Of a DNA stretch of 64,000 nt, positions 9,991 through 21,674 are shown piece by piece. How positions within the stretch are numbered: the first letter of the stretch is position 1; every line of letters starts with the position of its first letter. Below the pieces are notes generated by a model. It did not search any database. It saw only the letters and a list, made by a program, of their open reading frames with translations, and was not told where the DNA came from. Source of the stretch: Calamus simplicifolius (lineage: Eukaryota; Streptophyta; Magnoliopsida; Arecales; Arecaceae). The DNA lies in assembly GCA_900491605.1 (NCBI GenBank), contig UESW01001667.1, positions 1 to 64,000 on the forward strand. Direction: 5' to 3'. The translations under genes were made by a program, and so were the position numbers.

Positions 9991-12213
9991 ATGGTTTCTT
10001 CCTCTCTTTCTTGCTCAATCTACAATTCTGGGGGTTATTCCCCCAATCTTTCACAACCCTCCTCTTCTCCAGCATCCAGCTGGTCGTCTTCATTCTCTGA
10101 CCACGTTCCACTGAAACAGCAGCGAGCAGCCGGACAATCCCGGCCGAGATTCATTCGACCGTCATCGGGCCCCAATCCGGCGCCGTCCGGCCATCGCTGG
10201 CTCATCTTCCATTGTACGGGAGTCCCCCGAGTGGACTGCCTCCACTATGACTGTTCAGGACATAGTAAACCTTAGGGCCAAATATAGTCTTCCCACCGAC
10301 ATGCGTTTATTCCGTCCTATTCCCAAAGACATGGTGATTTCCTCCCATCCCGAGAGAGTTGCCTTGTATGGAGTCTTCTTCAAGGCTGGGCTTCGGCTAC
10401 CCCTTCATTCTTTCATCATCAACCTTTTAGACAGATATTCCATAGCGCCAGCACAGTTAGTCCCGAATTTCATTCGAACTATTGTTGGCTTCTTAGTACT
10501 TTGTCACCTCCACAGGATAGAAGCTAGCATTTCCTTGTTCCGCAGCTTTTACACCCTCCGCAAGCAAGCGGGGTGGTGGTCCTTTGCACCTAGACCCACT
10601 AGAGCCCTTAAGCTATACCTTCCTACATCCATTAAGGGGTGGAAGGATACATTCTTCTTCGCCGATGTCGGAGGGGTGAGAGGGGTCTAGGGAATGATTC
10701 TTCCATACTCCCGAGGGACCGGGTGGCATTCGGGCAACTTCTAACTGCTGACATCCCTCGATGCAACCAGTTTTTGGCCAAGGCAAATCTCCAACTTGCC
10801 GGCCTCATTCCGTCTGGTGGTGAGCAGCCATGATTCACTCACCTCCTTCCTTTTCTCTTTTTTTTTACATAGTCTTTTTGCCATGTGCAGATATGTTACC
10901 ATCATTGAAAAGGTGAGAAAGGCAGGAGCCGAGGAAAGGAGGGCTAGGGCGGATGGAGCCTCTGCCGCCGAGAAAAGGGCCGTAGCCAAGGCGGCCAGAA
11001 AGAAGACCGAGGCCGAGAAGGCCAAAGAAAAGACTAGAGAGGCCGAGGTGCTAAGGAAGAGGCCTCGGTCGCCATCACCGGCACGATCCCGATCTCCAAC
11101 TCCACTCACCCGCCGGCCTCGAATAGAGAGGGAGGCATATGTCGACCTCACAGCAGATACTCCCCCAAAGGGGCCAGGGGCTGGAGTGCTGCCATCGCCA
11201 CCGGCTGTTCCAGAAGCGAGGGTAACTGAGCCAACCCCAGACTCGATTCCCGAGGCTGCTCCACGAGCAGAAGTGGCGGCGAATGAAGAGCCCCCCAGGG
11301 CAGTGGAGCAGACGGAGGGGATGCCATCGGCCCCCGATACTACGCCATCAGCTTCGGAGCCTGCCGATGCCGCCAAGGACGAAGCCATCGCTCTCTCTTT
11401 CAAAGCCCTCCTTGAGCGTGAGGGGCACTGGGCGGTGCGGACAATGGCACATGTGTGCATGCCTGAGCTCTAGAGAGCTCTCCAAGAGTAGAGGACCTCC
11501 TCCTTTTTTCGGAAGGCCTTTGTAGCTCATCTTTGGGTAGGTATTCAAAAACTTGAGACTGACTTCCTTTTATTTATAATCTTACCCTGACAGTAACTTT
11601 TCATGCAGGCGGTAAATTCCTTGGCTGCTCTAAAGAGTGCCCTTTCCCAGGCCAAGGCTGATCTTGGCCAATCACAAAAAGAAGTTCCCCAAGCCCATGC
11701 CCGGGCAAAGAAGGCGGAGAGAGCTTTAGAAGCCACCCTTGCCGAGAGGGCCGAAGGAGAGGCCCGAGTGAAGAGGGCCAAGGAGGCTCTAGAAGTGGCC
11801 CTAGTCAAGGGCCGGGCCCAAACAGAGAGGGCCAAGGAAGCTTCAGAGGCAGCACGTGCTGCCAAAGATAGTTATAAACGAGTGGAGATGGAGTTGTTGG
11901 TGTGTCGAAGCAGCTTGAAGACCGCCAACACTCTAAGAGGCACAGCTAAGAAGCGGGCAGAAAACGCCGAGGAGATGGCCCGTTGCTCAGATGTTAAAGT
12001 GGCCGAGATGAAGGTGGTGGTGGTAGCGGTAGAGACTAGGGCCGCCGAGGCAGTGGAAAATTTCTGCCAATCTGCTAGCTTTGGCGAAGAGCTAGCCAAG
12101 GCCACCGCCTTTGCATACAACATCGGTTTTCAAGACTGCAAGGACAAGGCGAAGAGAGTTCGTAACCTTGAAGATCTGAACAACTTGGATCCAGATGAGG
12201 CTACGGAGGAAAC
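9991..12213 (+). pseudogene. Antisense accessory gene of Gypsy-X (Transposase_28-like, intron-containing, truncated)
   Basis: This is a plus-strand gene, opposite to the pol of Tat elements. The leader frame from 9991 is Ser/Pro-rich. The conserved domain is at about 10247-10690 (VALYGVFFKAGLRLPLH, LVPNFIRTIVGFLVL, SIKGWKDTFFF) and resembles the family annotated as putative gypsy-type transposon protein (Transposase_28). The domain tail lies in another frame at about 10700-10819. A likely intron (GT 10820 to AG 10890) leads to a Lys/Arg/Glu-rich exon with a Ser/Pro region (10891 to about 11460). After a frame break and a second likely intron (about 11537-11608), the last exon from 11609 is a long Ala/Lys/Glu coiled coil ending in a YNIGFQDCKDK motif. 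Copia-B cuts it at 12214. Function unknown; no catalytic motif is visible. Confidence 0.72.
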
Positions 12214-13059
12214 TGTTGGCCCAGATGACAACCCGAGAGGGGGGGGGGGGGGTGAATTGGGTTCTTTAAAAAATTTAACTTCCAAAAAAAATGTTTGCTT
12301 AAGATGAATGAAAGTAAATGCAATGCAAATATAAAGCACAATCAATAAGATAGAGATAGAGATAGAGACAATAGAAGCACGGCAAACACAAAGATTTTAT
12401 AGTGGTTCGGTGTATCCAACACCTACGTCCACTCCCAAGATCCATTTGGGTCCACACTATAATCTCCTCGATTACAGCCGAGTTGTTTTACAAGTTCACA
12501 ACCCAAACTTGTTGTTTTACCCGGGATCACAACGAACCCAGCCGGTTTTTCGGGCTCACCAGCACACAATCCTAAACTCAAGCTATTCTAGCTTGACCTG
12601 AGGTATACAACCTCCACTAGTTCAATCCCCTTGATTGAACTAGGCACAAACAAAAAGAATATAGTTTTCTCAAAGATACACAGCTCCTCAATGAGCAAAT
12701 ATTCAATAATAAGTAAACAAGTTTAGAAAAGCCTGATTTGAAGTTGTTTGGCTTTGAGCTTTTCTTCTTTTCTTCTTTTTCTCTTCTCCCTTTGGAATGA
12801 TGAATCAAGCTCAGCTTTAGTCCCTTACAGTCATTGCAGTTGAGAATATTGGAAATGGAAGAAATGGAGCTTTTACTTCAATTTGGAAAATCAACCGATT
12901 TTTGATTTGAGACGCCTTGGATTCCTCTTTGAGCTTTTTGGAGTGGAAGGATTTGAGTTTGAAGGATTTTCTCTTGGATTTCAGGCTCAGGGTTTCTCGG
13001 ATTTTGATTTGAAATATTTTTAATTTTTTGTCTCTTTTTTCTCTCTATTTCAAACGGGT
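12214..13059 (-). repeat. Copia-B 3' LTR, left portion
   Basis: It starts TGTTGGCCCAGATGAC with a long G run (about 12240-12252) and shares the family LTR order: hairpin AACCCGAG...TTGGGTT, CAACACCTACGTCCACTCCC, and the G/T-rich middle. It ends at the Copia-A target site CGGGT (13055-13059) and continues at 23291. Confidence 0.9.
13055..13059. other. Target-site duplication of Copia-A (left copy)
   Basis: CGGGT immediately precedes the TGTTGG of the left LTR. The same five bases follow the right LTR at 23286-23290. They lie inside the Copia-B LTR, proving the nesting order. Confidence 0.9.
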
Positions 13060-14716
13060 TGTTGGCCCAGATGACAACCCAAGAGGGGGGGGGGGTGAAT
13101 TGGGTTCTTTAAAAATTAGCCTTTTAAAAATTTTGCTTAAGATGAATGAAGTAAAGGCAATGTAAATACAAAGTGCAGTGAATAAAACAGAGATAGAGAA
13201 AGAGTCAATGAAAGCACGGCAAACACAAAGATTTTATAGTGGTTCGGTGTATCCAACACCTACGTCCACTCCCAAGATTCACTTGGGTCCACACTATAAT
13301 CTTCCTTGATTACAGCCGAGTTGTTTTACAAGCTCACAACTCAAACTTGTTGTTTTCCGGGATCACAACGAACCCAGCTGGTTTTCAAGGGCTCACCAGC
13401 ACAAAACCCTAACACAAGCTTTACCAAGCTTGTACCGAGGTAAGACTACCTCCACTAGTTCAATCCCCCAGATTGAACTAGACACAAAGAATAGAAATAT
13501 TTTTTTCAGTTACAAAGCTCCTTAATGAGCAGATAAACAAATATAAGAAAAAGTTTAGAAAAGCCTGATTTGCAGTTGGTTGGCTTTTGAGCTTTTCTTC
13601 TTTTCTTCTTTTCCTCAACTCTTTGAAGTGTAGAATCGGGCCTCAGCTCGGATTCTTCACGGATGAACTTTGGAGTTGATTTGAGCTTTTCTTTGAATGT
13701 GAAGATCTTGATTGCTCTTGAATAGCTCTTGGATTTTCTTCTGAAGCTTCCTTGGATTGTTGAGCTTGAGCACAGAAGGAGCTTCCTTTGATTTCACACT
13801 TTTTCTTTCACTCTATTTGAATCTGGATTTTTTCAATGAAGCTCTGTTTTTCGATTTTTCTCTTCTTTTCTCTTGAAGTGAATATCTCTCTATTTGTATA
13901 TTTTTGATTTGAAAACGGCTTCTCTATTTATAGATTCTGCAAAAATATAGCCGTTAGAAACAAAGAAAAATAGCCGTTAATTAAAAATCTTACCGTTGAC
14001 GCTGAGTTGGCATTCGGAAAAATTTCGCCCAGATTTGCTGGAGTCGACTCCTGCTTTCCGCGAGTCGGCTCGAAGTCGAGATACCAAAAATAGAAATACT
14101 CAGAAAGTCAAAGGGTCGACTCATCAAAAATAAAGTGTCGACTCCTGACAGTCGGGGGTCGACTCATGAAAAGTTGGGGGTCGACTCGCGAAATGCTCAG
14201 AAAAACACCTCTGGTGTCTGAGCGGAGTCGACTCACACAGTCATGGAGTCGGCTCGACAGAATCGGGGGTCGACTCTGAAATCACAGGGGTCGACTCGAG
14301 ACAGACAGTCATTTCTGTATTCTGAGTGGAGTCGACTCTGAAACTCTAGAGTCGGCTCCGGAACGTATCAAAAATCAGAGAATTTTCTGATTGACTTGAA
14401 ATTCATTCCAGATTCATTTTAAATCATTTTTGACTTGAATATAATAAAATTGACATTAGGAATCAATTCAAGAAATGTTCCAAAAACTCATTGATTAAAA
14501 TATGAAGTATAAAATTTCTTTTTGAAAGCTTAAACATGGAGCTTGAAGTTACTTTCAAATTGATTAAAGTTATACTTTAACATTCTCATTCATTGTTCTA
14601 AATAAATTCATTGCTCATGTAAATAAACTCATTACATCTTTTAATATACTCATGGCTTTTGGTAATCATCAAAATCAATAAGATTGGGGCAACAAATTCT
14701 CAACAATCTCCCAACA
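13060..14716 (-). repeat. Copia-A 3' LTR
   Basis: 1657 bp, TGTTG...CAACA. On the minus strand the TATA box reads TATAAATAG (plus-strand 13924-13932). Upstream of it (14037-14365) is an array of GAGTCGACTC-type palindromes. The G run at 13086-13095 lies near the U5 end. Confidence 0.92.
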
Positions 14717-14735
14717 ATCTCCCCCTTTTTGATGA
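14717..14735 (-). promoter_or_regulatory. Copia-A polypurine tract
   Basis: On the minus strand, AAAAAGGGGGAGAT abuts the TGTTGG-type LTR end. This is the plus-strand primer position. A second similar tract (AAAAAAGGGGGAGA) lies upstream on the minus strand at about 14951-14966. Confidence 0.85.
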
Positions 14736-15204
14736 TGACAAAAACATTGAGTTTATGCATGATTGATTAGAGAATTTATTTTATTTTCATAGTTAGGCTT
14801 AGGCTCCCCCTGAATGAGGTAGCTCCCCCTATGAAACTCAAATAAATATCCCATTCATTTAATTATTTATCTCATTCATTCAATCATTTTAATATCATTT
14901 GATTAATTAATTTCTCCCATATGCATATACAGTTATAAAACTATAAAACTCTCCCCCTTTTTTGTTATCAACAAAAAGGTAGAGATGCATCAAACATAAT
15001 CATTCATTCATTCATTCAAGATTTGATTTAACAAAATCATTCATTCATTGATAAAAGGAAGAAATACATAAGACTCAGATTACATTGACAATTCAAAATA
15101 GACTTTTCATTACATCAAAGTATAAAATGTAAAACATAATATAAACTTCATTACATTGTAAGGACTAAGTATCTAATACATCAAAAGTGAGTCCTTACAA
15201 TCCT

Positions 15205-16521
15205 AGTTAAGTGATCTATATATTTTTCATTCCATCTGTTTGTATCTTCACATAGTCCTTCAGTCTCTCATCAACAAAAGTGCAAGCAGTCAAAATTTTA
15301 TCTTGGAGTTCAGCATTGCATTTAGCATATGTTTCACCATCTCCGCAGACGTCTTTAAGTTCTTCAAATATGTTCTTTAGGTCTCCACTTAAAGACTCAG
15401 ATGAATTGCTAAGGGTTGATTCTATCTTGGTGATCCGGTCATCCAAAGAGTAAAGAGTTTCCTTGAGATTCATAAACTTGTTTTCAAACTCTGATTTTAA
15501 TTTATCTGACTGATCATCAAGAAGGCCTTTAAGCTGCCTTAACTGAAGTTCTGTGAAGCCAACAGATGAAGATGATGCTGATCAAACAACGGAGCAGGGG
15601 TAGGGGCAGGAGCAGGAATAGGAGAGCTCGGAGGTGCAGGCGAAGAATGTCTGACTGATGGTCCCGGTGCCTCAGTGTCCGCGGCTCTATCTTCCATCAA
15701 ACCTTTCCTTTCCCATCTCCATTTCTCTTAAAAACCCATTCTATGTATAGTGGCCAAACTGTAAAAATCTGTGTGTCTTAAGTTCCTCATAGGCTCACTA
15801 TCTGAAATGACAATCCCTTGGCTCTGAAAAATTTTGGTAAGAATCATGCCATAGGGCAAACTTGATTTTCTCTTACCTCCACAGTCGGCAATATACCATA
15901 AAATCATACTAGGAAGGTTAATGGGTTTACCCGTCACAATTGCATCCATTACAAAATATCTCTTTCTGAAACATAATCAAACCTCCCAATCTTGGGGAAA
16001 AGGATTCTACTACAGATGTTGTGGAGAAGTCTCAGTTCTAAGGATAACTGATTAGCAAAAACTTCCTCAAAACCGACAATCTCCCTGTTAAGCAGTCTAG
16101 AAAGAGCTGGGCTTCTGTCTTCAGAAGAAAATGTAGATGTTCCTGACACTGGAAGATTCAATAATCTAGAAAGCAAATCCACTGTCACTGAAATTCTATT
16201 TCCTCTCACATGCTTACAAGTCCATTATCTCCTCTAGATAGATTCTTATAAAATTCCTTGACAAGGCTGGGTAGGTAGGACAATCTAAAGAGCAAATCTT
16301 TTCCCAACCCATCTCAATCAACTGCCTTCCCAAAAGAAATCCCTCCAAGTCTATCTACCTGTGATGGAGCCGTAGATGGAGAAGCACTAGGGTCGAAGAG
16401 ATGAGGTTGAATCCAAGCTCGGTGAAGGCTCACGAACAGGACGCCTCACGGTCTTCCTCACCGCTCTCTTCCTCTTTACTCCGGCCGCACCAAGGTTAGA
16501 TCCTCGAGTTTTAGGGGCCAT
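15205..16521 (-). pseudogene. Copia-A accessory ORF (plant-transposon-protein-like domain plus coiled coil)
   Basis: It lies after RNase H on the same strand as pol. The start at 16521 (Met-Ala-Pro-Lys type) matches Copia-B, C and D. The N-terminus is basic. The conserved domain (about 15728-16350) carries RISVTVDLLSRLLNLP, ANQLSLELRLLHNICSRILFPK, YVSERDIL and SLPYGMILT, and resembles the family annotated as putative plant transposon protein domain. A Ser/Pro linker follows, then a C-terminal coiled-coil-like segment (about 15205-15500: SLDDRITKIESTL, LKNIFEELKDVCGDGETYAKC). No signal peptide or membrane segment is visible, so it is not a typical envelope. At least three frame breaks. Function unknown. 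Confidence 0.78.
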
Positions 16522-16619
16522 TGATCTATTGGAAGGGTTAATCAGGGATTTTTGGGATTTGGAAGGTCAGGAAATATTTTGGAGAGAGTATTTGGAGAGA
16601 TTGAGACGATAGAAATGAA

Positions 16620-16735
16620 CGGCGAGTCGACTCTGCCCTAGATAAATCGACCTGGGACCACTTCGAGTCGGCTCCCGCAAAGCGAGGGGTCGACTCCGGA
16701 CAGTCACATATCAAGAGTCGACTCAGAAGACAAAA
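16620..16735. promoter_or_regulatory. GTCGACTC-type palindrome cluster in Copia-A spacer
   Basis: Between RNase H and the accessory ORF there are several GAGTCGACTC, GAGTCGGCTC and GGGTCGACTC copies. It sits just upstream (minus strand) of the accessory start codon at 16521. The same motif array occurs upstream of the TATA box in the LTR. Confidence 0.6.
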
Positions 16736-16894
16736 GTTTCTGAAATGTGTCCGGATAATGATCTTAAAAATTGATAAAATAATCATTGGAATTTAATAGA
16801 TCAATTAGATATGAATTCTAGATAAGATTTCCTTAAAGATCAAGGATTTGAAAGAATTTAGATAAATTTTCCTTAGGGGTTTCAAATTCATTCT

Positions 16895-18780
16895 AATGGA
16901 TCACAAATCCCTAACTCTCCTCTAAGATAACAGAATCTTTCTTCACTCAAGGGTTTTGTAAATATATCAGCTAATTGTTCTTCAGTATTACATAATCAAG
17001 ACATATTTCATTATTTGCAACATGTTCTCTTATAAAATGATATCTAATTTCTATGTGTTTGTTCTAGAGTGTTGAATTGGATTTTTCGTTAGATTGATTG
17101 CACTTGTATTATCACATTTTATAGGTGTTTTATCAAGTGTGATACCATAGTCTTCAAGTTGTCGCTTAATCCATAGGATTTGAGCACAGCAACTTCCAGC
17201 TGCAACATATTCAGCTTCAGTAGTTGATAATGCAACTGAATTTTGCTTTTTGCTAAACCATGAGATTAAGTTACTTCCTAAGAATTGGCATGCACCACTT
17301 GTGCTTTTTCTATCTAACTTACATCCAGCATAATCAGAATCAGTGTATGCAATTAGTTTAATGTTGAGTCTCTAGAATACCATAAACCTACATTTTTTGT
17401 TCCACTTAAGTATCTTAGTATTCTTTTAACAGCAATTAAATGTGATTCTTTAGGTTCAGACTGAAATCTAGCACATAAGCAAACAGCAAACATTATATCT
17501 GGTCTACTTGCAGTTAAGTAAAGTAGGGATCCGATTATACCTCGATAATATTTTTGATCAACCTTCTTACCTTCTTCATCTTTGTCCAGCTTGCATGAAG
17601 GACTCATTGGTGTTCCGAGGGGTTTGATTGATTCCATACCAAACTTCTTTAGAATTTCTCTTGTGTACTTTGTTTGGTTGATAAAGATTCCCTCTTTGCT
17701 TTGTTTGATTTGGAGTCCAAGGAAGAAGTTGAGTTCTCCCATCATGCTCATTTCAAATTCGCCCTGCATCAACTTAGCAAACTCTTGACATAGAAGATTG
17801 TTAGTAGCACCAAAAATAATATCATCAACATATATTTGAACTACTAATAAATCTTTACTTTTTCTTTTCAAAAATAATGTTTTATCAACATTTCCTCTTA
17901 TAAAATCATTTTCAATTAAGAATTTACTTAATCTATCATACCAAGCTCTAGGTGCTTGTTTCAAACCATATAATGCTTTGTGCAATTTAAAAACGTGATT
18001 TGAAAATTCATGATCTTCAAAACCTGGTGGTTGTTCTACATATACTTCTTCATTTATAAATCCATTTAGAAAAGCACTTTTTACATCCATTTGAAATAAG
18101 TTAAAATTCATGTGACATGCAAATGCAAGTAATAGTCTAATGGCTTCTAATCTAGCTACTGGTGCAAAGGTTTCATCAAAATCAATACCTTCTTCTTGAT
18201 TATATCCTTTTGCAACTAATCTAGCTTTGTTTCTAATTACTATGCCATTTTCATCTAGTTTATTTCTAAATATCCATTTTGATCCTATAACAGAATGATT
18301 TTTAGGTCTTTCTACTAAAGTCCATACATTATTTCTAGTGAATTGATTTAATTCTTCTTGCATTGCTAACATCCAATTATTATCTTTTTCAGCTTCTTCA
18401 ATAGTTTTAGGTTCAATTTGTGATACAAATGCAAGATGATTACTAATATTTCTCATAGATGATCTAGTTCTTATTCCTTGAGATGGATCACCTATAATCA
18501 ATTCCTTAGGGTGACTATAAGCATATCTCCAATCTCTAGGAAGATCTACATCATTATGATTAGTGTTAGTATCATCATCCTTAGGTGAATCATTATCTTT
18601 AGCGTCTTGCTCATGATCTAAAGATACATCAATATTTAATTTTTCAAGATCTTTTTCAATTATGTTTGTATCTTCCTCATCATCAAATTTTTCAGAACGA
18701 GTTGCTAAAGATTCATCAAAAACTACATGAATGGATTCTTCAACAACTAAGTTTTCTTGTTAAATACTCTATATGCTTTA
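16895..18780 (-). pseudogene. pol: Copia-A reverse transcriptase and RNase H
   Basis: The copia RT open segment at 17353-18501 carries WMLAMQEELNQF, VWTLVERP, SKWIFRNKLDENG, LVAKGYNQEEGIDFDETFAPVAR, FQMDVKSAFLNG and LHKALYGLKQAPRAWYD. The catalytic YVDD is encoded at 17821-17832. RNase H follows at about 16895-17350 (SGTKNVGLWYSRDS, AYTDSDYAGCKLDRKSTSG, STTEAEYVAAGSCCAQ, DNTSAINLT). A frame change lies between RT and RNase H near 17350, and others affect the RNase H. These enzymes make the DNA copy of the element. The sequence is close to Copia-C and Copia-D. Confidence 0.9.
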
Positions 18781-19660
18781 CTAGTTGTTGAATATCCTAA
18801 GAATATTCCTTCATCAGATTTAGCATCAAATTTTCCTAAATTATTTTTACCATTATTGTGAACAAAACATTTACAACCAAATGCATGAAAATATTTAATG
18901 TTGGGTTTTCTTTCATTCCATAATTCATAAGGTGTTTTCTTTAATATTGGTCTTATTAAGGCTCTATTTAGGATGTAACATGCTGTGTTAATAGCTTCCG
19001 CCCAAAAGTATTTGGTAGTTTACTTTCACATAGCATGGTACGGGCCATGTCTTCTAAAGTCCTATTTTTCTTTCAACTACACCATTTTGTTGTGGGGTCC
19101 TAGGTGCAGAAAAATTATGATTAATACCATTTTCAGTGCAAAAATTTTCAAATAAGTGATTTTCAAATTCAGTTCCATGATCACTTCTTAGAGACACTAT
19201 GGTAGTGTTTTTCTCATTTGTGACTTTCTTGAAGAATTTCAGAATATCGAGAAAGTCTCATCTTTGTGAGCTAAAAACATTACCCAAGTGATATCTAGAG
19301 TAATCATCTACTATCACAAGACCATATTTCTTTCCTCCTAGACTTGTGGTTCTAGTTGGTCCAAAAAGGTCCATGTGAAGTAGCTCTAATGGCCTAGAAG
19401 TTGAAACAACATTTTTAGATTTAAAAGAACTTCTTGTTTGTTTTCCAAATTGACATGCATCACATATTTTGTTATTTTCAAAATCTAATTTAGGTAAACC
19501 TTTGACTAAATCCATTTTAATTAGTTTTGAAATAAGGTGTGTGCTTGCATGACCTAATCTACGATGCCACAACCAACCAATATCATTCATATTAGCATTA
19601 TCAGCAATTAAGCAATGACTACTTTAGAAATTTGTCTAAGTCAACAAGTATACATTGCCA
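18760..19660 (-). pseudogene. pol: Copia-A integrase
   Basis: The pre-integrase zinc segment LWHRRLGHASTHLISKLIK with CDACQFGKQ (HHCC) lies at about 19420-19590. The catalytic core starts at LELLHMDLFGPTRT (first Asp) and continues to 18760 with SDHGTEFENH (second Asp) and PQQNGVVERKNR (Glu). The frame is lost near 19258 and again several times downstream. Integrase inserts the DNA copy with a 5-bp stagger, as the CGGGT duplication shows for this element. Confidence 0.87.
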
Positions 19661-19679
19661 AATCTATAACCAGTAAAAA

Positions 19680-20011
19680 CAATGCTATTATCAATGGGAT
19701 TAGTACAGTGCATAAGAAGATTCAAATGATACTTTAAAACCTTTATCACATAATTGGCTTATACTAATTAAGTTATGCTTTAAACCATCAACATAAAGTA
19801 CATTTCAATATATATGGATGGAGTTATGCGAATTTACCAAGGCCCAAATTTGACCTTTACCATTATCGCCAAATGTAACAACTCCTCCTTTCTTTTCTTC
19901 AAGGGTGATGAATTCTTCTTTGTCACCCGTCATATGTCTTGAGCAGCCACTATCAAGATACCACTTTCTCTTTGATCTTTTGGCCACAAGACATTCCTGC
20001 AATGATATCAA
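19680..20011 (-). pseudogene. pol: Copia-A aspartic protease
   Basis: It contains KWYLDSGCSRHMTGDKEEF, with the catalytic D-S-G of copia proteases, followed by VVTFGDNGKGQI. A frame break at about 19805 separates it from the LISISQLCDKNFNVSF segment leading to integrase. It processes the polyprotein. Confidence 0.85.
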
Positions 20012-20019
20012 ACTTTATG

Positions 20020-21613
20020 TTTAGGTACCCAAGCTTTCTTGGGTCCTTCATGGTTAGTAGCAACAAAAATTGTTCCTTTCGGAACCCATATTTTCTTCCC
20101 TTTAATATTTAATTTTTGTTGGTTTTAAATTTTACATTCAAAGATTTGTGTCCTTTTTGATTACATTTAAAACAAGTAATATTACTTTGGTTAGCACACA
20201 AAATATTTTTTAGTGATTTTTGTTTTCTTAAAGTGTTATACCCTAATCCAGCTTTGTCAAAAACAGCTTTTTGACTATCTAAAACATGTTAATTTAGTTG
20301 AGCTTAAGTAAATTATCAACATGTTCTTATATTTTTCAACCTCTTTCCTTAGTTTATCATTTTCATTTTTAATTCTTTTCTTTTAAAAATTCATTTTCAG
20401 ATTTAAGTTTCTTAACTTCATTATTAAGATCTTCCTTTTCTTTAATGAAAGTTAAATTTTCATTTTTCAAATTTGTATTTCTTTTTCAAAATTAAAATCT
20501 ACAAGTTCATTAAAAGCTCAAACATTCATCAAAAGCAAATTCATCAAGGGTTTCGGAACTTACCTCATCGTTGTCGTCCGCCATAAAACATATTTGCAAC
20601 TTCCTTTTGTTCTTCTTCTTCGGAAGAAGATTCCTCGCTGTCACTCCATGTTGCCACATATGCCTTCTTCTTTTTTTTGTAGGCTTTTTCAATTGGACAA
20701 TCATATCTAAAGTGCCCCGGTTTCTTACACTCATAACAATCAAGGGGTCTTTCTCTTTTTCTTTGTCCTTGTCTTTTCTTATCCTTTTCTCCTTCCACTT
20801 ATTCCAAATTTCTTTTGTGGAAGGGTTTCTTTCTCCTCATAAATCTTTTAAATTTCTTGGCCAAGAGAGCAGTTCTTCATCATCATCATCATCATCACTG
20901 CTGCTCTCTTCTTCTTTTGCAGCCTTTGAGGGCAATTTTTCTTCTTTTTGTTCCTCCTCACATGCTGCCTCATTGTCAATTCGTGGGTCATGAGAGATCC
21001 TAGAAGCTCCTCTAAGGGTAGTGCATTGAGGTCTTTGGCTTCTTGGATTGCTGTGACTTTTGCTTCCCACGATCTTGGCAATGACCTGAGTATTTTGCGA
21101 ACAAGTTCAGCATTAGTATAAACTTTTCCAAGACTTTTCAAACCATTCACAATATCGGTAAATCTAGTGAACATGCATGTGATGGTTTCAGATTGTTCCA
21201 TGTAAACAATTCATATTTATGAACAAAATATTTATCTTTGATTCTTTTACTTGGTTTGTTCCTTCATGGGTAACCAACCTATCCCATATTTCTTTAGCGA
21301 ATTACAAGTAGAGATGCGGTTGAATTCATTTGAATCTAAGGAACAATATAAGATATTAATGGCTTTGGCATTAAGTTGAGCCATCTTCCTATCATTATCA
21401 TTCCAATCCCTTTCGGGCTTTGGAACAATAGTGCCATCAATAAGGTGTGTGGGTGTACTAGGTCCATTAATTATAACACCCCATAATTCATAATCAGAAG
21501 CTTGAATGAATATCCTCATTCTAGCTTTCCAATAAGAATAGTTTGAACCATTAAAAAGTGGAGGTCTATTCGTAGAATGACCTTCAGCAAAACTGAACCA
21601 CTTGTGTTGCCAT
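20020..21613 (-). pseudogene. gag: Copia-A gag
   Basis: The start is at 21613 (MAT), 48 bases inside the primer site and equivalent to the Copia-C start at 28349. The N-terminal segment YWKARMRIFIQASDYELWG and the core (RKILRSLPRSWEAKVTAI, about 20848-21201) match the copia gag polyprotein family. An acidic Ser/Asp patch is encoded by a (CAT)n run at 20880-20897. A CCHC zinc knuckle (CYECKKPGHFRYDCP) lies at about 20690-20740. A Lys/Glu-rich coiled segment (about 20300-20530) precedes a second zinc-knuckle-like CFKCNQKGHKSF region (about 20130-20180). Frame breaks at about 21250, 20850 and 20570. Confidence 0.85.
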
Positions 21614-21660
21614 TTGGACTTTAGCTCTTGATCGTGTGATCAAACTCTAAATGAGCACTA

Positions 21661-21672
21661 GCTCTGATACCA
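21661..21672 (-). promoter_or_regulatory. Copia-A primer-binding site (initiator Met tRNA)
   Basis: On the minus strand, TGGTATCAGAGC lies two bases inside the 5' LTR. This is the classical complement of the plant initiator Met tRNA 3' end. Confidence 0.93.
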
Positions 21673-21674
21673 AT

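Larger units (their letters stand above)
8916..12213 (-). mobile_element. Gypsy-X: Tat element fragment with antisense gene region
   Basis: It carries the same accessory gene type on the plus strand as Gypsy-3, preceded by a minisatellite and a TATA-box promoter. By comparison with Gypsy-3, this is the region between pol and the 3' LTR of a minus-strand Tat element. No pol or gag remnant is visible here. The right side is cut by Copia-B at 12214 within the last exon of the antisense gene. The left limit is taken as the end of the LTR-like block and is uncertain. Confidence 0.65.
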
